Below, piece after piece: positions 34,060-43,265 of a stretch of 64,000 bases of DNA. Numbering within the stretch: position 1 is the stretch's first letter; each line of letters begins with the position of its first letter. Made by a program: the position numbers and the translations under genes. A model generated the notes under the pieces. That model was not told the origin of the DNA and did not search any database. It saw only the letters and a list, made by a program, of their open reading frames with translations. The DNA comes from Streptomyces sp. NRRL F-6131 (lineage in GTDB: Bacteria > Actinomycetota > Actinomycetes > Streptomycetales > Streptomycetaceae), in assembly GCA_000719695.1 (NCBI GenBank), contig JOHN01000032.1, forward strand, positions 1 through 64,000, given 5' to 3'.

Positions 34060-35735
34060 GGCGCGGTCGATCCCCCCTGGGACGTTGACGGTGACGGTGA
34101 CACGGCGGACGACGGCGGGACCGCCGGTGAGGGCGGCTCGGTCGACGGTGACGGGAACGGTGACGAGGGCGGTGACGGGAACGGTGAGGAGGCCGGTGAG
34201 GAGGACGGTCCGCAGGCTGCGGAGGACGACGCCGGCAGTGCCCGGGCGGGTCCGCGCGACGGCGGTCGGCCCGCCTGTTCGGGCACCCGCCGGGTGCCCC
34301 ACTGGCCGGGTGCCACCCGCCAGACCGGTGGCGGACGGCGGGTGGTGGTGCTCCCGCGGGCCGCGGCGGTGGCCGGGACGACCAGCAGCACCAGGGCGAG
34401 CGGCAGCACCTGGACCCGTTCGCGGGACAGGATGCCCATGTTGTTGATGGTGGAGAAGGCCCAGCAGAACAGCAGGGTGTAGACGGCGGCGAAGGCCACG
34501 TACGAGCGCTGCACGAACAGCCGGGGCACCCTGGTCAGCCGCGGCCAGGCCCGGACGAACATCACCAGCAGCGCGAAGCACTCCACCGACTGGATGAGGT
34601 TCTGGATGTTGGACGCCTCGAACGGGAACGGCCGGAACAGCACGCTGATCACCGCGACCGGCAACCCCGCCGGGTTCAGGCTGAACGTGGGGGCGGCGTC
34701 CTCGGGCGCGGTCGCGTTGATCATCGAATTGCCCTGGCTGGTGCGTCTGGAGGTCTCCGAGAGCACCTGGTTGACGGCGTCGCCGCCGGTCCCGTCGGTG
34801 CCGAAGAAGGTGGAGACCTGCTGGAGCATCAGCACCGCCATGGCGCCCAGCACCACGGCGGTCAGGATGGTGCGCAGCGGGCCCAGCGCGCTGACCTGCC
34901 GCGGACGCCGGCGCAGCACGTAGGCGACCATCAGCCCGGCCCCGGCCAGCGCGGTGACGTGCGGGCGCACCATCGCGGTGCCCACCGAGCCCAGCGCGAT
35001 GCAGGCGAAGGCGCCGAACCGCCGGTCCAGCAGCCGCGCGGTGCCGTAGGTGGTGAGGCCCAGACAGAACATCATCCAGGCGTCCTTGCCGATGCTGGAG
35101 GGCCAGAACAGCAGCGAGGGCAGGAAGAACACCAGCTTGGCGTACTTGCGGGTGTCCGCCTCCGGGAAGGCGATCTGCAGGGCCCGCCAGAACAGCAGCA
35201 GGCCCCAGAAGCCCAGCCAGGAGAAGACCAGGAAGCCGCCGATCAGCGAGGGGCCGGTGACGGCGTACACCACGCCGGTGACGATGATGACGAAGCCGGT
35301 GCCGGCGACCTTCATGCCCAGGTCGTAGTGGATGCCGCCGAGCAGGTCGGCCTGGTCGAGGTAGGCGGCCAGCTCGGCGCCCTTCTGGTGGTACATCTTG
35401 GCGTCGGCCGCGCCGCCGTACAGCACGAAGGCCATCAGGTAGCGGGGGAAGGCGCAGAGCAGTTTGGCGGTCATCGCCAGCAGCAGCAGCCGGAAGACGT
35501 CCCGTTCGGGATTGGCGGCGGCGATCCGGGCGAGCAGCGGGGTGCCGATCGCCATCAGGGCCGGGAGGACCAGCAGCGCGCCCCAGGTGTCGTACGAGGT
35601 GTGCACCGAGGCGACCACGAAGAGCGTGACGTAGCCGGTGACCAGGGTGGCGGCGAGGGCGGACGGCCAGGGGACGCGCCGGAGCACCGCCGCGGCCGGG
35701 CCCGGACCGCCCGGTGCCCGGGGCGCCCCCGCCAT
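34056..35735 (-). CDS. Polytopic membrane protein, candidate polysaccharide polymerase
   Basis: A 559-residue protein with about 11 hydrophobic segments from residue 20 to about 470, and a Pro/Ser-rich tail rich in PSSPFPSP repeats. Features include SSIGKDAWMMFCLGLTTYGT, KYAKLVFFLPSLLFWPSSIG and the large loop VSTFFGTDGTGGDAVNQVLS. The FWPSSIGKD motif recurs in actinobacterial membrane proteins of EPS clusters that are compared with Wzy polymerases. I infer a polymerase or ligase, not proven. It overlaps the genes on both sides (TGATG with the upstream GNAT gene, ATGA downstream), so it belongs to a tightly coupled operon. Confidence 0.65.
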   Translation of the reverse strand: MAGAPRAPGGPGPAAAVLRRVPWPSALAATLVTGYVTLFVVASVHTSYDTWGALLVLPALMAIGTPLLARIAAANPERDVFRLLLLAMTAKLLCAFPRYLMAFVLYGGAADAKMYHQKGAELAAYLDQADLLGGIHYDLGMKVAGTGFVIIVTGVVYAVTGPSLIGGFLVFSWLGFWGLLLFWRALQIAFPEADTRKYAKLVFFLPSLLFWPSSIGKDAWMMFCLGLTTYGTARLLDRRFGAFACIALGSVGTAMVRPHVTALAGAGLMVAYVLRRRPRQVSALGPLRTILTAVVLGAMAVLMLQQVSTFFGTDGTGGDAVNQVLSETSRRTSQGNSMINATAPEDAAPTFSLNPAGLPVAVISVLFRPFPFEASNIQNLIQSVECFALLVMFVRAWPRLTRVPRLFVQRSYVAFAAVYTLLFCWAFSTINNMGILSRERVQVLPLALVLLVVPATAAARGSTTTRRPPPVWRVAPGQWGTRRVPEQAGRPPSRGPARALPASSSAACGPSSSPASSPFPSPPSSPFPSPSTEPPSPAVPPSSAVSPSPSTSQGGSTAP

Positions 35736-36808
35736 CAGAACACCTCCAGGTCGCCGAGGCTGAACCGCCAGTCGGCGAGGGTGAGCGGGGTGGCGCCGGT
35801 CGGGGTGCGGGCGGCGAGGGTCATCCCGGTGCGCGGGGCGCGCAGGTAGCCGGCCCGCAGGGCGGCGTCGGCGGCCTCGGTGCCGGGGGAGAGGTGGGTG
35901 GCGACGTGGTCGCAGCCGGACTCGCGGGCCGCGGCGCGCAGCAGTCGGGCCGCGCTGTCCCGGTCGCCGGGGCGGACCACCACGTCGGCGAGGGTGAACT
36001 CGGCGAGCGGGCCGCGCCGTCGGGGGCGGCCGACGGCCAGGCCGGTCAGTTCCTCGCCGCGGTGCACGGTGAGCACCCGGTAGTCCAGGCCGGGGGCCTC
36101 GCCGTAGCGCCAGCGCAGGAACGCGGGGGTGCGGTGGACGGCCAGCCGGCGGTCGGCGGTGTCGGCGGCGGCGCGTTCGCGCAGCAGCTCGGCCAGCTGC
36201 CCGTGTTCCGCGGCGGCCCCCGGTGCGGCCAACCAGGCGGCGGCGGTGGGCAGTCGGCAGTCCGGGGGGCCGGGCGGCGCGGCGGCCGGGCGACGGGCGA
36301 GGGCGGCGCGCACACCGCGGGCGAAGGCGGCGGGGCGGACGGCGCGCACCGCGATCGGGACCCGGCCGAGCTCCTGCCAGCCCATCTTGCGGTAGCCCGG
36401 CAGGCTGTTGCCGTTGGGGGTGTTGAACACCAGCGCGGTGTCGCCGGAGACCTGGTCGAGCAGGTCCAGGGTGAGCCGGCGGAAGATGCCGCGGCCCTGG
36501 AAGTCGGGGTGGGTGGCGGTGTCGACCGGCCGGACGGCGGTCACCGGGGGGCCGTCCGCACCGCCCGCCTGCCACTGCCAGCGCAGGAACAGCCGGACCC
36601 CGGCCAGCCGGCCGTCGGGGGTCTCGGCGACCAGCCCGGGGCTGGCGCCGAAGGGGTTGCGGTGGTGCTTCCAGGCGAAGAACTCGGCGGTGCGGGTGCC
36701 GGTGGGTCCGCCCGCCAGCGAGGCGGTGAGCAGGTCGAGCACGGCGGGGAGGTCGGGCTCGGCCAACGGGCGGAAGGTCAGCTCGGCGGGGGCGGGCAGG
36801 GCGCTCAC
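35735..36808 (-). CDS. GNAT family acetyltransferase of the polysaccharide operon
   Basis: A 357-residue two-lobed GNAT protein. The first acetyl-CoA region is VDTATHPDFQGRGIFRRLTL (Q-x-x-G-x-G/A), followed by VFNTPNGNSLPGYRKMGWQE. The C-terminal half is a second, degenerate GNAT fold. The family occurs in surface polysaccharide clusters, where it can acylate amino sugars made by DegT enzymes. GTG 36808 is the start. The stop overlaps the start of the downstream membrane protein by 1 bp. It is separated from the upstream glycosyltransferase by 82 bp. Confidence 0.82.
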   Translation of the reverse strand: MSALPAPAELTFRPLAEPDLPAVLDLLTASLAGGPTGTRTAEFFAWKHHRNPFGASPGLVAETPDGRLAGVRLFLRWQWQAGGADGPPVTAVRPVDTATHPDFQGRGIFRRLTLDLLDQVSGDTALVFNTPNGNSLPGYRKMGWQELGRVPIAVRAVRPAAFARGVRAALARRPAAAPPGPPDCRLPTAAAWLAAPGAAAEHGQLAELLRERAAADTADRRLAVHRTPAFLRWRYGEAPGLDYRVLTVHRGEELTGLAVGRPRRRGPLAEFTLADVVVRPGDRDSAARLLRAAARESGCDHVATHLSPGTEAADAALRAGYLRAPRTGMTLAARTPTGATPLTLADWRFSLGDLEVF

Positions 36809-36890
36809 GTCCGGACTCGCTCTCCCATCGGAGGTCGGGGGGTCAACGGGGACACGTCGGTGCTCCGGGTTCTCTGGGTGCGCTGCCTGC

Positions 36891-38081
36891 TCAGGGCCGC
36901 AGGACCCGCGCGTACACCGCCTCGACGGCGCGCTGGGCGCCGGCCACGTCGAAGCGTTCGGCGCGCTCCCGGGCGGCGGCCGCGAGCCGGGTGCGCAGGT
37001 CGGGGTCCTCGGCCAGCCGGGCGAACGCGTCGGCCAGGGCGGCCGGTTCGCCGGGCGGGACGAGGAAGCCCTGTTCGCCGTCGTCCAGCACCTCCGGCAT
37101 GCCGCCCACCCGGGTCACCACCGAGGGCAGGCCGCTGGTCATCGCCTCCATCAGGGCGACCGGCAGGCCCTCCTGACGGGAGCTCAGGGTGAACACGTCG
37201 AAGGCCGGCAGCAGGGCGGGCACGTCGGACCGTGATCCGGTCAGGAGCACGGCGTCCGCGATGCCGAGTTCGGCGGCCCGGGCGCGCAGCCGGTCCTCCA
37301 GCGGTCCGGTGCCGACCAGCACCAGCCGGGCCCGCGGGTGGCGGCGCAGCAGGGCGGCGTGGGCGGCGAGCAGGGTGGCCTGGTCCTTCTTCGGGGTCAG
37401 GTTGCCGACCGTGCCGACGACGAACGCCTCGGCCGGAAGGCCCAGTTCGGCGCGGGCGGCGGCCCGGGCGGCCGGTCCGGCGGGGGCGCCGGCCAGGTCG
37501 GGGCCGTGGTGCACCACGGAGACCCACTCGCCGGGGCGGCGCCGGCCGGGCGGGACGGTCCGCGCGACGGCGTGCGAGACGGCGATCACCGCGTCGTTGC
37601 GCCGGTAGGTGAGGGCGTTGGCCCAGCGGGTGGCCGGGCGGTAGCGCTCCCAGACGTTGTGCTCGGTGTGCACCAGGCGCGGCGCGGGCCCCGGGAGGGT
37701 CGGGGCGAGCACCCGGGCGGCGGCGGCCGGGACCGGCATGTGGGTGTGCACCAGCTGGTACCGGCGCTCGGCGAGCAGCCGGCGCAGCCGCAGCGGCCAG
37801 CGCGGATCGGCCCGGCCGGGGGTGCCGGGGGCGCCGCCCAGGCAGTGCACGGTCACCCCGGCCTCGGTGAGGGCCGGGGCGAGCGCGTCCTTCCACGGCA
37901 GGACGTAGGCGACCTCGATGCGGTAGCGCGAACGGTCGGCGTGGCGGGCGCAGTTGAGCAGCAGCTGTTCGGCGCCGCCGCGGCCGAGGCCCTTGGCCAG
38001 CCAGAGCACCCGGACAGGGGCCCCGGTCGCTCCGGCCGGCGGCCCGGTCGGGGACTCGTTCCTGTTCAGGGGCCCGCTCAC
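36891..38081 (-). CDS. GT4-family glycosyltransferase
   Basis: A 396-residue GT-B retaining transferase. The N-lobe starts VRVLWLAKGLGRGGAEQLLL, followed by LVHTHMPVPAAAARVL and the EHNVWERYRPATRWANALTY segment. The C-lobe has GTVGNLTPKKDQATLLAAHA and the donor-binding EX7E region LSSRQEGLPVALMEAMTSG. It adds a sugar from a nucleotide donor to a lipid-linked intermediate on the cytoplasmic face. GTG 38081 overlaps the TGA of the Wzz-like gene by 4 bp, so it is coupled to it. Confidence 0.9.
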   Translation of the reverse strand: MSGPLNRNESPTGPPAGATGAPVRVLWLAKGLGRGGAEQLLLNCARHADRSRYRIEVAYVLPWKDALAPALTEAGVTVHCLGGAPGTPGRADPRWPLRLRRLLAERRYQLVHTHMPVPAAAARVLAPTLPGPAPRLVHTEHNVWERYRPATRWANALTYRRNDAVIAVSHAVARTVPPGRRRPGEWVSVVHHGPDLAGAPAGPAARAAARAELGLPAEAFVVGTVGNLTPKKDQATLLAAHAALLRRHPRARLVLVGTGPLEDRLRARAAELGIADAVLLTGSRSDVPALLPAFDVFTLSSRQEGLPVALMEAMTSGLPSVVTRVGGMPEVLDDGEQGFLVPPGEPAALADAFARLAEDPDLRTRLAAAARERAERFDVAGAQRAVEAVYARVLRP

Positions 38082-40036
38082 CGCTCCTCCGCCTCGCGCA
38101 GCAGGGCGGGCTCGCCCTGGTCGCCACCGTGGCCGCCGCTTCCGTGGCCGCCGTTCCCGAGGCCGTGGACGGCGCCGCGGCCGCTGCCGTTCCGCCGGTG
38201 CTCGTGCGGTCCGCCGGACCCTCCCTCGGCCGGGCCGCCGGGCGGACGGTCCTGGCCGCGGGCGCCGTCCTCCTCGGCCGGGCGCCGGGCCCAGCTGGGC
38301 GTGGTCCGCCCGCCGCCGCGCTCACCGGGCGGCTCGGCGGCCCGCTCCACCACCGGACCGGGCGCGCGCTGCACCGCCGGACCGGCGGCCCGGTCCGGCC
38401 CGGGACCGGCCTGGCGCGCGGACGCGGACTGTGGTCCGCCCCGGCCGCCCGGCCCGGACGGCAGGGGGCCGCCCACCGTGCCGCGCCGCCGCCGGCCGGC
38501 GGGACCGTAGGTGCCGAGCAGCGCCACACCGGCCACCGGGACCCCGGTGCGGGAGAGCAACTCGGCCACCCGGTCGGCCTGTTCCGGGGTCACATTGCCG
38601 CTGCGCACGGTGACCAGCACGGCGTCCGCGTGCTGCACCAGGTCGTAGGCGTCATTGGCGTGCAGCAGCGGCGAGGTGTCGATGAGGATGACGTCCGCGT
38701 GCCGGCGGGCCCGGCGCAGCACCTCACCGGCCCGCAGCACCAGCGCCGCCGGGTACGCCGTGGTGTTGCCGCCGGTGATCAGCGAGACCCCGGCGACGTT
38801 GCTGGGCCGGATCAGGTCGTCCAGCTCGCCGAGCCGCTCCCCGCTGAGCAGTTCGGCCATGCCGGGGCCGTCGCCCACGCCGAGGTGGGTGTGCAGTTGC
38901 GGGTGGCGGAAGTCGCAGTCCAGGACGAGGACGTGCCGGCCGGTCTCGGCGAGCGCGGCGGCCAGGTTGGCGATGGTGACGGTCCGGCCGTCGCGGCTGC
39001 CGCCGGAGGCGACCAGGACCACCGGCGCCGGTTCGGCGAGCCGCCGGGGGACGGTCTCCGCCGGGTCCCGGTCCTCACCGGCGGCGGGCCGGGCCAGCGC
39101 GTCCGGTCCGGTCAGCAGCAGGGTCGAGCGGAGCGAGCGGTACGCCTCGGCGGCCGGGTCGGACGGCCGGGCGCGCACCAGCGGTTCGCGCACCCGTCGC
39201 TGCCGGCGGGACAGCTGCGGCACCTCGCCGATCACCGGCAGGTTGAAGGCCTCCTCGACCGCGTTGCGGGTGCGCAGCCGGGTGTCCATCCGGCTGAGCA
39301 TCAGCGCCGCGACCACGCCGAGCGCGAGGCCGAGCGTCACGGCGAGCCCGAGGCGCACGCTGCGGCTGGGGGAGGAGAGCAGATTGCTGGTGCCCTGGCG
39401 GGCGTCGATGCTGCCCCACTGCTGGATGGCGTCGGTCTGGGCGCTGTTGGCGAGCTTGCTGATGGTGGTGAGGGTGGTGGTCAGCGAGGTGTTGGCGGCG
39501 GTCAGCTTGGGCTGGAGCTTGGGCTGGTCGGCGGGCGAGGAGCGGTTGAACTGCGCCTGGATCTCGTTCAACTGCTGCTGCTGGGAGTCCGCCTGGGCCT
39601 GCAGCTTCTTGATGGTCTCCGCCGCGCTGCGGGCCGACTCGTCGCTGTAGCCCTTGATGATCGCCGCCGAGTAGGCGGTGGCCAGGTCGGAGCAGGACTG
39701 CTGGGTCGGGCCGGTGGTGGCGATGGTCAGCATCTGGGGGCTGTCCGCGGTGACGGTCCGGCGGGCGATCACCTCGGCGGCGTCCGCGATGCCGAGCTGT
39801 TTCGCGGCGGCGGCCGCGACGTCCGCGCCCTGCGCGTAGGAGAGCACCTGATCGGCCCGGACGGTGTCGCCCGCGCCGGCGACCGGGGTGATCGCGACCT
39901 TGCACTTCCATTTGGCGTTGTCCACCGTGTCGCCGGCCGGGGTCAGCAGCCAGCCGACGACCAGCGCGGCGAGCGTGCAGCCGGCGAGCAGCCGCCAGTA
40001 GCGCCGCAGGACGGTGAAGTGGTTTGCCGGTTCCAC
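38078..40036 (-). CDS. Wzz/BY-kinase-like chain-length regulator with atypical Walker A
   Basis: A 652-residue membrane protein. TM1 is near residues 16-31 (LLAGCTLAALVVGWLLT), a periplasmic-type coiled coil with QAQADSQQQQLNEIQAQF follows, and TM2 is near 229-249. The cytoplasmic part (about 330-525) is BY-kinase-like: Walker A at VASGGSRDGRTVTIANLAAA, Walker A' at VLVLDCDFRHPQLHTHLG, Walker B at ADVILIDTSPLLHANDAYDL. The Walker A lysine expected before the Thr is Arg (codon CGG). After GTYGPAGR the 120-residue tail is Gly/Pro/His-rich with no Tyr, so autophosphorylation on a Tyr cluster is impossible. It probably controls chain length without, or with altered, kinase activity. First gene of the operon; GTG 40036. 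Confidence 0.85.
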   Translation of the reverse strand: MEPANHFTVLRRYWRLLAGCTLAALVVGWLLTPAGDTVDNAKWKCKVAITPVAGAGDTVRADQVLSYAQGADVAAAAAKQLGIADAAEVIARRTVTADSPQMLTIATTGPTQQSCSDLATAYSAAIIKGYSDESARSAAETIKKLQAQADSQQQQLNEIQAQFNRSSPADQPKLQPKLTAANTSLTTTLTTISKLANSAQTDAIQQWGSIDARQGTSNLLSSPSRSVRLGLAVTLGLALGVVAALMLSRMDTRLRTRNAVEEAFNLPVIGEVPQLSRRQRRVREPLVRARPSDPAAEAYRSLRSTLLLTGPDALARPAAGEDRDPAETVPRRLAEPAPVVLVASGGSRDGRTVTIANLAAALAETGRHVLVLDCDFRHPQLHTHLGVGDGPGMAELLSGERLGELDDLIRPSNVAGVSLITGGNTTAYPAALVLRAGEVLRRARRHADVILIDTSPLLHANDAYDLVQHADAVLVTVRSGNVTPEQADRVAELLSRTGVPVAGVALLGTYGPAGRRRRGTVGGPLPSGPGGRGGPQSASARQAGPGPDRAAGPAVQRAPGPVVERAAEPPGERGGGRTTPSWARRPAEEDGARGQDRPPGGPAEGGSGGPHEHRRNGSGRGAVHGLGNGGHGSGGHGGDQGEPALLREAEER

Positions 40037-40497
40037 CGGTTGGATCCCCTCGCGTTCGTGGTGCGGTGGTGCTGTCAGCGCCCGTCGTGCCCCCGTGGCG
40101 GAGCGCGGTGGGTACGGGTACCGCTGGGCGGGTCACGCCCCCGGGCGTGACCGGCACACCCTCGCGGGCACGGTGGAATCCCTCGGTTGATGTCGCAACC
40201 CGCCCCCCTGACGACTCGCGGACAACGTCCCTGCTCGACGTGCTCCCCACGGTGCGGCCCGGCCCGGCGGTGCACCGCGTGCGCCGCACGCCGACCGCCG
40301 CCCCCGCCGGATCCCCTTGCGATGCTTCCCGAGCCCCGACGTGCGGCGCAACCGCTTTGGCGATACTCGTCCGGGAGATCGCGTCCCGGGACCCCCGACC
40401 GCCCGGATCCGGACAGACCGGGCCCGCCGGCGCGGCCCGCCCGGTGTGGCGGTCCCCGGGTGGTGCCGGGTCCCCGGCCGGTGCCCGGGGACCGCGC
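40037..40497. other. 461-bp upstream region of the Wzz-like operon
   Basis: Minus-strand gap that should hold the operon promoter. The only structured element I see is GGTTG-N6-CAACC (40185-40200), about 150 bp upstream of the start. No gene supported. Confidence 0.5.
40185..40200. promoter_or_regulatory. Inverted repeat GGTTG-ATGTCG-CAACC upstream of the Wzz operon
   Basis: 5-bp arms, 6-bp spacer, in the only AT-richer patch of this gap. A possible operator; the arms are short, so the call is weak. Confidence 0.3.
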
Positions 40498-41643
40498 TCA
40501 GACCGTCCGCAGCCGCAGCGAACGCTCGTAGAACTCCACCATCTGCGCCGAGACCTGATGGAGGGTGAAGGAGGTCAGGAACCGGGCCCGCGCGGCCTTC
40601 GCCCGGACCCGCGCCGAGGCCCGGTCCTCCAGGGTGTCGGTGAGCGCCGCCGCCAGCGCGGCCGGCCGCTCCGGCGTCACCAGCCGGGCGTAGTCCTCGG
40701 AGCCGACCGTCTCGCGCAGCGCCGGCACGTCGGCGGCCACCAGCGGCACCCCGACGCCCATCGCCTCCATCGCCGCGCTGCCCAGACCCTCCCAGCGGGA
40801 CGGCACGGCGAACGCGTCGGAGGCCGCCATCAGGTCGAACACGTCGTCGCGCGGCCCGAGGAACCGCACCCCGCCGGTCGCCGCGGCCAGCGCCCGCAGC
40901 CGCTCGGTCTCGCCGCCCTCGCTGCCGGCCAGCAGCAGCACCGCCTCCGGCTCCGCCCGCAGCACCTGCGGCCAGGCCTCCAGCAGCACGTCCAGGCCCT
41001 TCTGGTACTGCTGACGGGCCGCGGCCAGCACCACCGGTACGTCCTGCGGCAGGTCCAGCGCGGTCCGCACGGCGGCCCGCCGGTCCGGCGTCACCGAGCC
41101 GAGCAGCTCCGGGTCGCGCCCGCGCGGCACCACGTCGATCCGCTGGGACGGCACCCGCAGCCGGCGGGCCATCGCCCCGGCGACGTAGCGGGTCAGCGCG
41201 TGGAAGCGCCGGGTGCCCTGTGCGGTGGTCGCGTCCACGGCCTGGGCGGCCCGCACCTTCCACGGGCTGAGCCCGCGGGCGTTCCGGTGCTCGGGGCCGT
41301 ACGCCGCGTTGACCAGGCTGGTCACCACCGGGGTGCGGGCGGCCAGCGCGGCCGCCCGGCCGAGCACGTCCGACTCGTAGAGCGTGGTGTGCACGAGGTC
41401 CGGGCGCCGTTCGCGGACCAGCCGGTGCAGCGCGGCGACCGTGCCGCCGCGGGTGGGCCGGCCGACCCCGAACACATCGGCCCCGGCCGCGGTGAGCTCC
41501 GGCTGGAAGCCGCCGGGCGAGTCCTTGAGGTACGCGACGTCGAGCTTCACCCCGGCCCGCACCAGTTGGGGGGCCATCGCCACCAGGCCCTGCTCGGCCC
41601 CGCCGACCCGGCTCACGCTGTCGATCACATAGAGCACATGCAC
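40498..41643 (-). CDS. GT4-family glycosyltransferase
   Basis: A 381-residue GT-B transferase: VHVLYVIDSVSRVGGAEQGL at the start, LVHTTLYESDVLGRAAAL, donor-site VLAAARQQYQKGLDVLLEAW, and AFAVPSRWEGLGSAAMEAMG (EX7E) near 290. It is the most upstream minus-strand glycosyltransferase and has its own leader region. The GTG 41643 start is taken because it gives the standard beta-1 strand; an open upstream extension is rejected. It is divergent from the next glycosyltransferase, with a 319-bp promoter region between them. Confidence 0.9.
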   Translation of the reverse strand: MHVLYVIDSVSRVGGAEQGLVAMAPQLVRAGVKLDVAYLKDSPGGFQPELTAAGADVFGVGRPTRGGTVAALHRLVRERRPDLVHTTLYESDVLGRAAALAARTPVVTSLVNAAYGPEHRNARGLSPWKVRAAQAVDATTAQGTRRFHALTRYVAGAMARRLRVPSQRIDVVPRGRDPELLGSVTPDRRAAVRTALDLPQDVPVVLAAARQQYQKGLDVLLEAWPQVLRAEPEAVLLLAGSEGGETERLRALAAATGGVRFLGPRDDVFDLMAASDAFAVPSRWEGLGSAAMEAMGVGVPLVAADVPALRETVGSEDYARLVTPERPAALAAALTDTLEDRASARVRAKAARARFLTSFTLHQVSAQMVEFYERSLRLRTV

Positions 41644-41962
41644 AGGCCAACCCCCGCCCTCCTGGGCACCCCCGGTCTCCCGTGCCGGGACGGCGCCCTG
41701 ACTGCCGCTCAGCATCGCAGGTCGCGGACGGCACCCGCCAGCGATTCGGCCAGACCGGGGGCCGGGGCGAACCCCCGGCAGGGTTCGCCGGCGATCGGTC
41801 CGGGGGCGGTCGGCAGCGCGGAACGGGGCGCGCGGACCCTCCGAGGGGCGTACGACGGCACCCGAGCGGCGCCCTCCGGGGGTCTGCGCGCCGACCGACG
41901 GACCACCGCCGGGTTGCGCGAAGGGGTCGTCCCAGGCCGGGGCCTGTGCCAAGGTCGTTCCC
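41644..41962. other. 319-bp divergent promoter region between two glycosyltransferases
   Basis: No small gene supported. No convincing -35/-10 pair could be picked out on either strand. Both promoters must be here. Confidence 0.4.
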
Positions 41963-43162
41963 ATGCCCGAAGCGACACCGGTCAGGACGGCCGGAACCCG
42001 CCCCCGCATCCTTCACCTCATCACCGATCCGCGCCGCCGCGGCGCCCAGAACCTCGCCCGCGACCTCCACCACGAGCTGCGCCGCCGCGGCCAGGCCTCC
42101 GCCCTGCGCGCCCTCGCCCCGCACCCGGACGCCCACCCGGACGCCCCGGACACCCGGGCGACCGCCGTGCTCGGCCCCGGGCGGCTGCACCCGCGCACCC
42201 TCGCCGCCCTGCGCGCCGCGGCCCGCACCGCCGACCTGGTGGTCGCCCACGGTTCCGCGACCCTCCCGGCCTGCGCCCTCGCCCTCGCCGGCACCCGCAC
42301 CCCCTTCGTCTACGTCTCCATCGGCGACCCCCGGCACTGGACCGCGGGCCGGGTCCGCCGACTGCGCACCGGCGCCCTGCTGCACCGCGCCGCCGCCGTC
42401 ACCGCACTCGCCGACGAGGCCCGGGACCTGCTGGTCGAACGGTTCCGGCTGCCCGCCGCCCGGGTGCACACGATCCCCAACGCCCGCGCCGCGGACCGCT
42501 ACCCGCCGGCCGCGGACGAGGCCGACCGGCGCGCCGCCCGGCACGCCCTGGGCCTGCCGCCGGAGGGCCTGCTGGTCGCCTGGCTCGGCGCGATCGCCCC
42601 CGAGAAGCGCCTGGATCTCGCCCTCGACGCCCTCGACCGGCTCCCGGACGTGCGGCTCGCGATCGCCGGCGACGGCCCGCAGCGCGCCGCCCTGGAGCGG
42701 CACCCCGCCGCCGCCCGGGCGCACTTCCTGGGCACCCTCGCCGACCCGGCCCCGCTCTACCGGGCCGCCGACGCCGTCCTGCTCACCAGCGACAGCGAGG
42801 GCGTGCCGGGGGTGCTGATCGAGGCCGCGCTGGCCGGCCTGCCGGCCGTGGCCACCGACGTCGGCTGGGTCGGCTCGGTGGTCCGGGACGGCACCACCGG
42901 CGCGCTGGTCACCCCCGGTGACCCGCCGGCCCTCGCCGAGGCGCTGGCCAAGGTGCTGGCCGGCGACCGGGCCGGGCTGGGCGCCGCGGCCCGGGCGTAC
43001 GCGCTGGCCCACTGCGAGCTCGACGTGGTGGCCGACGCCTGGCAGCGGCTGTTCGGCGAGGTCTGCGGTGGCGGCGGCCCGGCCGGCCGCACCGCACCGG
43101 GCGCCGCCCCGGCCGCCGGGCCGAGCGGCGCGACGGCCGGCCGACGGGGCGGACGGGGCTGA
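41963..43162 (+). CDS. GT4-family glycosyltransferase
   Basis: A 399-residue GT-B transferase with RILHLITDPRRRGAQNLARD at the start, LVAWLGAIAPEKRLDLALDA in the C-lobe and LLTSDSEGVPGVLIEAALAG as the EX7E donor motif. The C-terminal 30 residues are a Gly/Ala tail. ATG 41963 is chosen. It is the first plus-strand gene of the region and is separated from the DsbA-like gene by about 100 bp. Confidence 0.88.
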   Translation: MPEATPVRTAGTRPRILHLITDPRRRGAQNLARDLHHELRRRGQASALRALAPHPDAHPDAPDTRATAVLGPGRLHPRTLAALRAAARTADLVVAHGSATLPACALALAGTRTPFVYVSIGDPRHWTAGRVRRLRTGALLHRAAAVTALADEARDLLVERFRLPAARVHTIPNARAADRYPPAADEADRRAARHALGLPPEGLLVAWLGAIAPEKRLDLALDALDRLPDVRLAIAGDGPQRAALERHPAAARAHFLGTLADPAPLYRAADAVLLTSDSEGVPGVLIEAALAGLPAVATDVGWVGSVVRDGTTGALVTPGDPPALAEALAKVLAGDRAGLGAAARAYALAHCELDVVADAWQRLFGEVCGGGGPAGRTAPGAAPAAGPSGATAGRRGGRG

Positions 43163-43265
43163 CGCGTCCCGGTGCGCCGGGCCGGGTGCGCCGATCGGGC
43201 GAATCCCGGCCCGACGCACCGGGGCGACTGGCCGATGACGTTCCGTCACCGTCACACTGCCCCGT

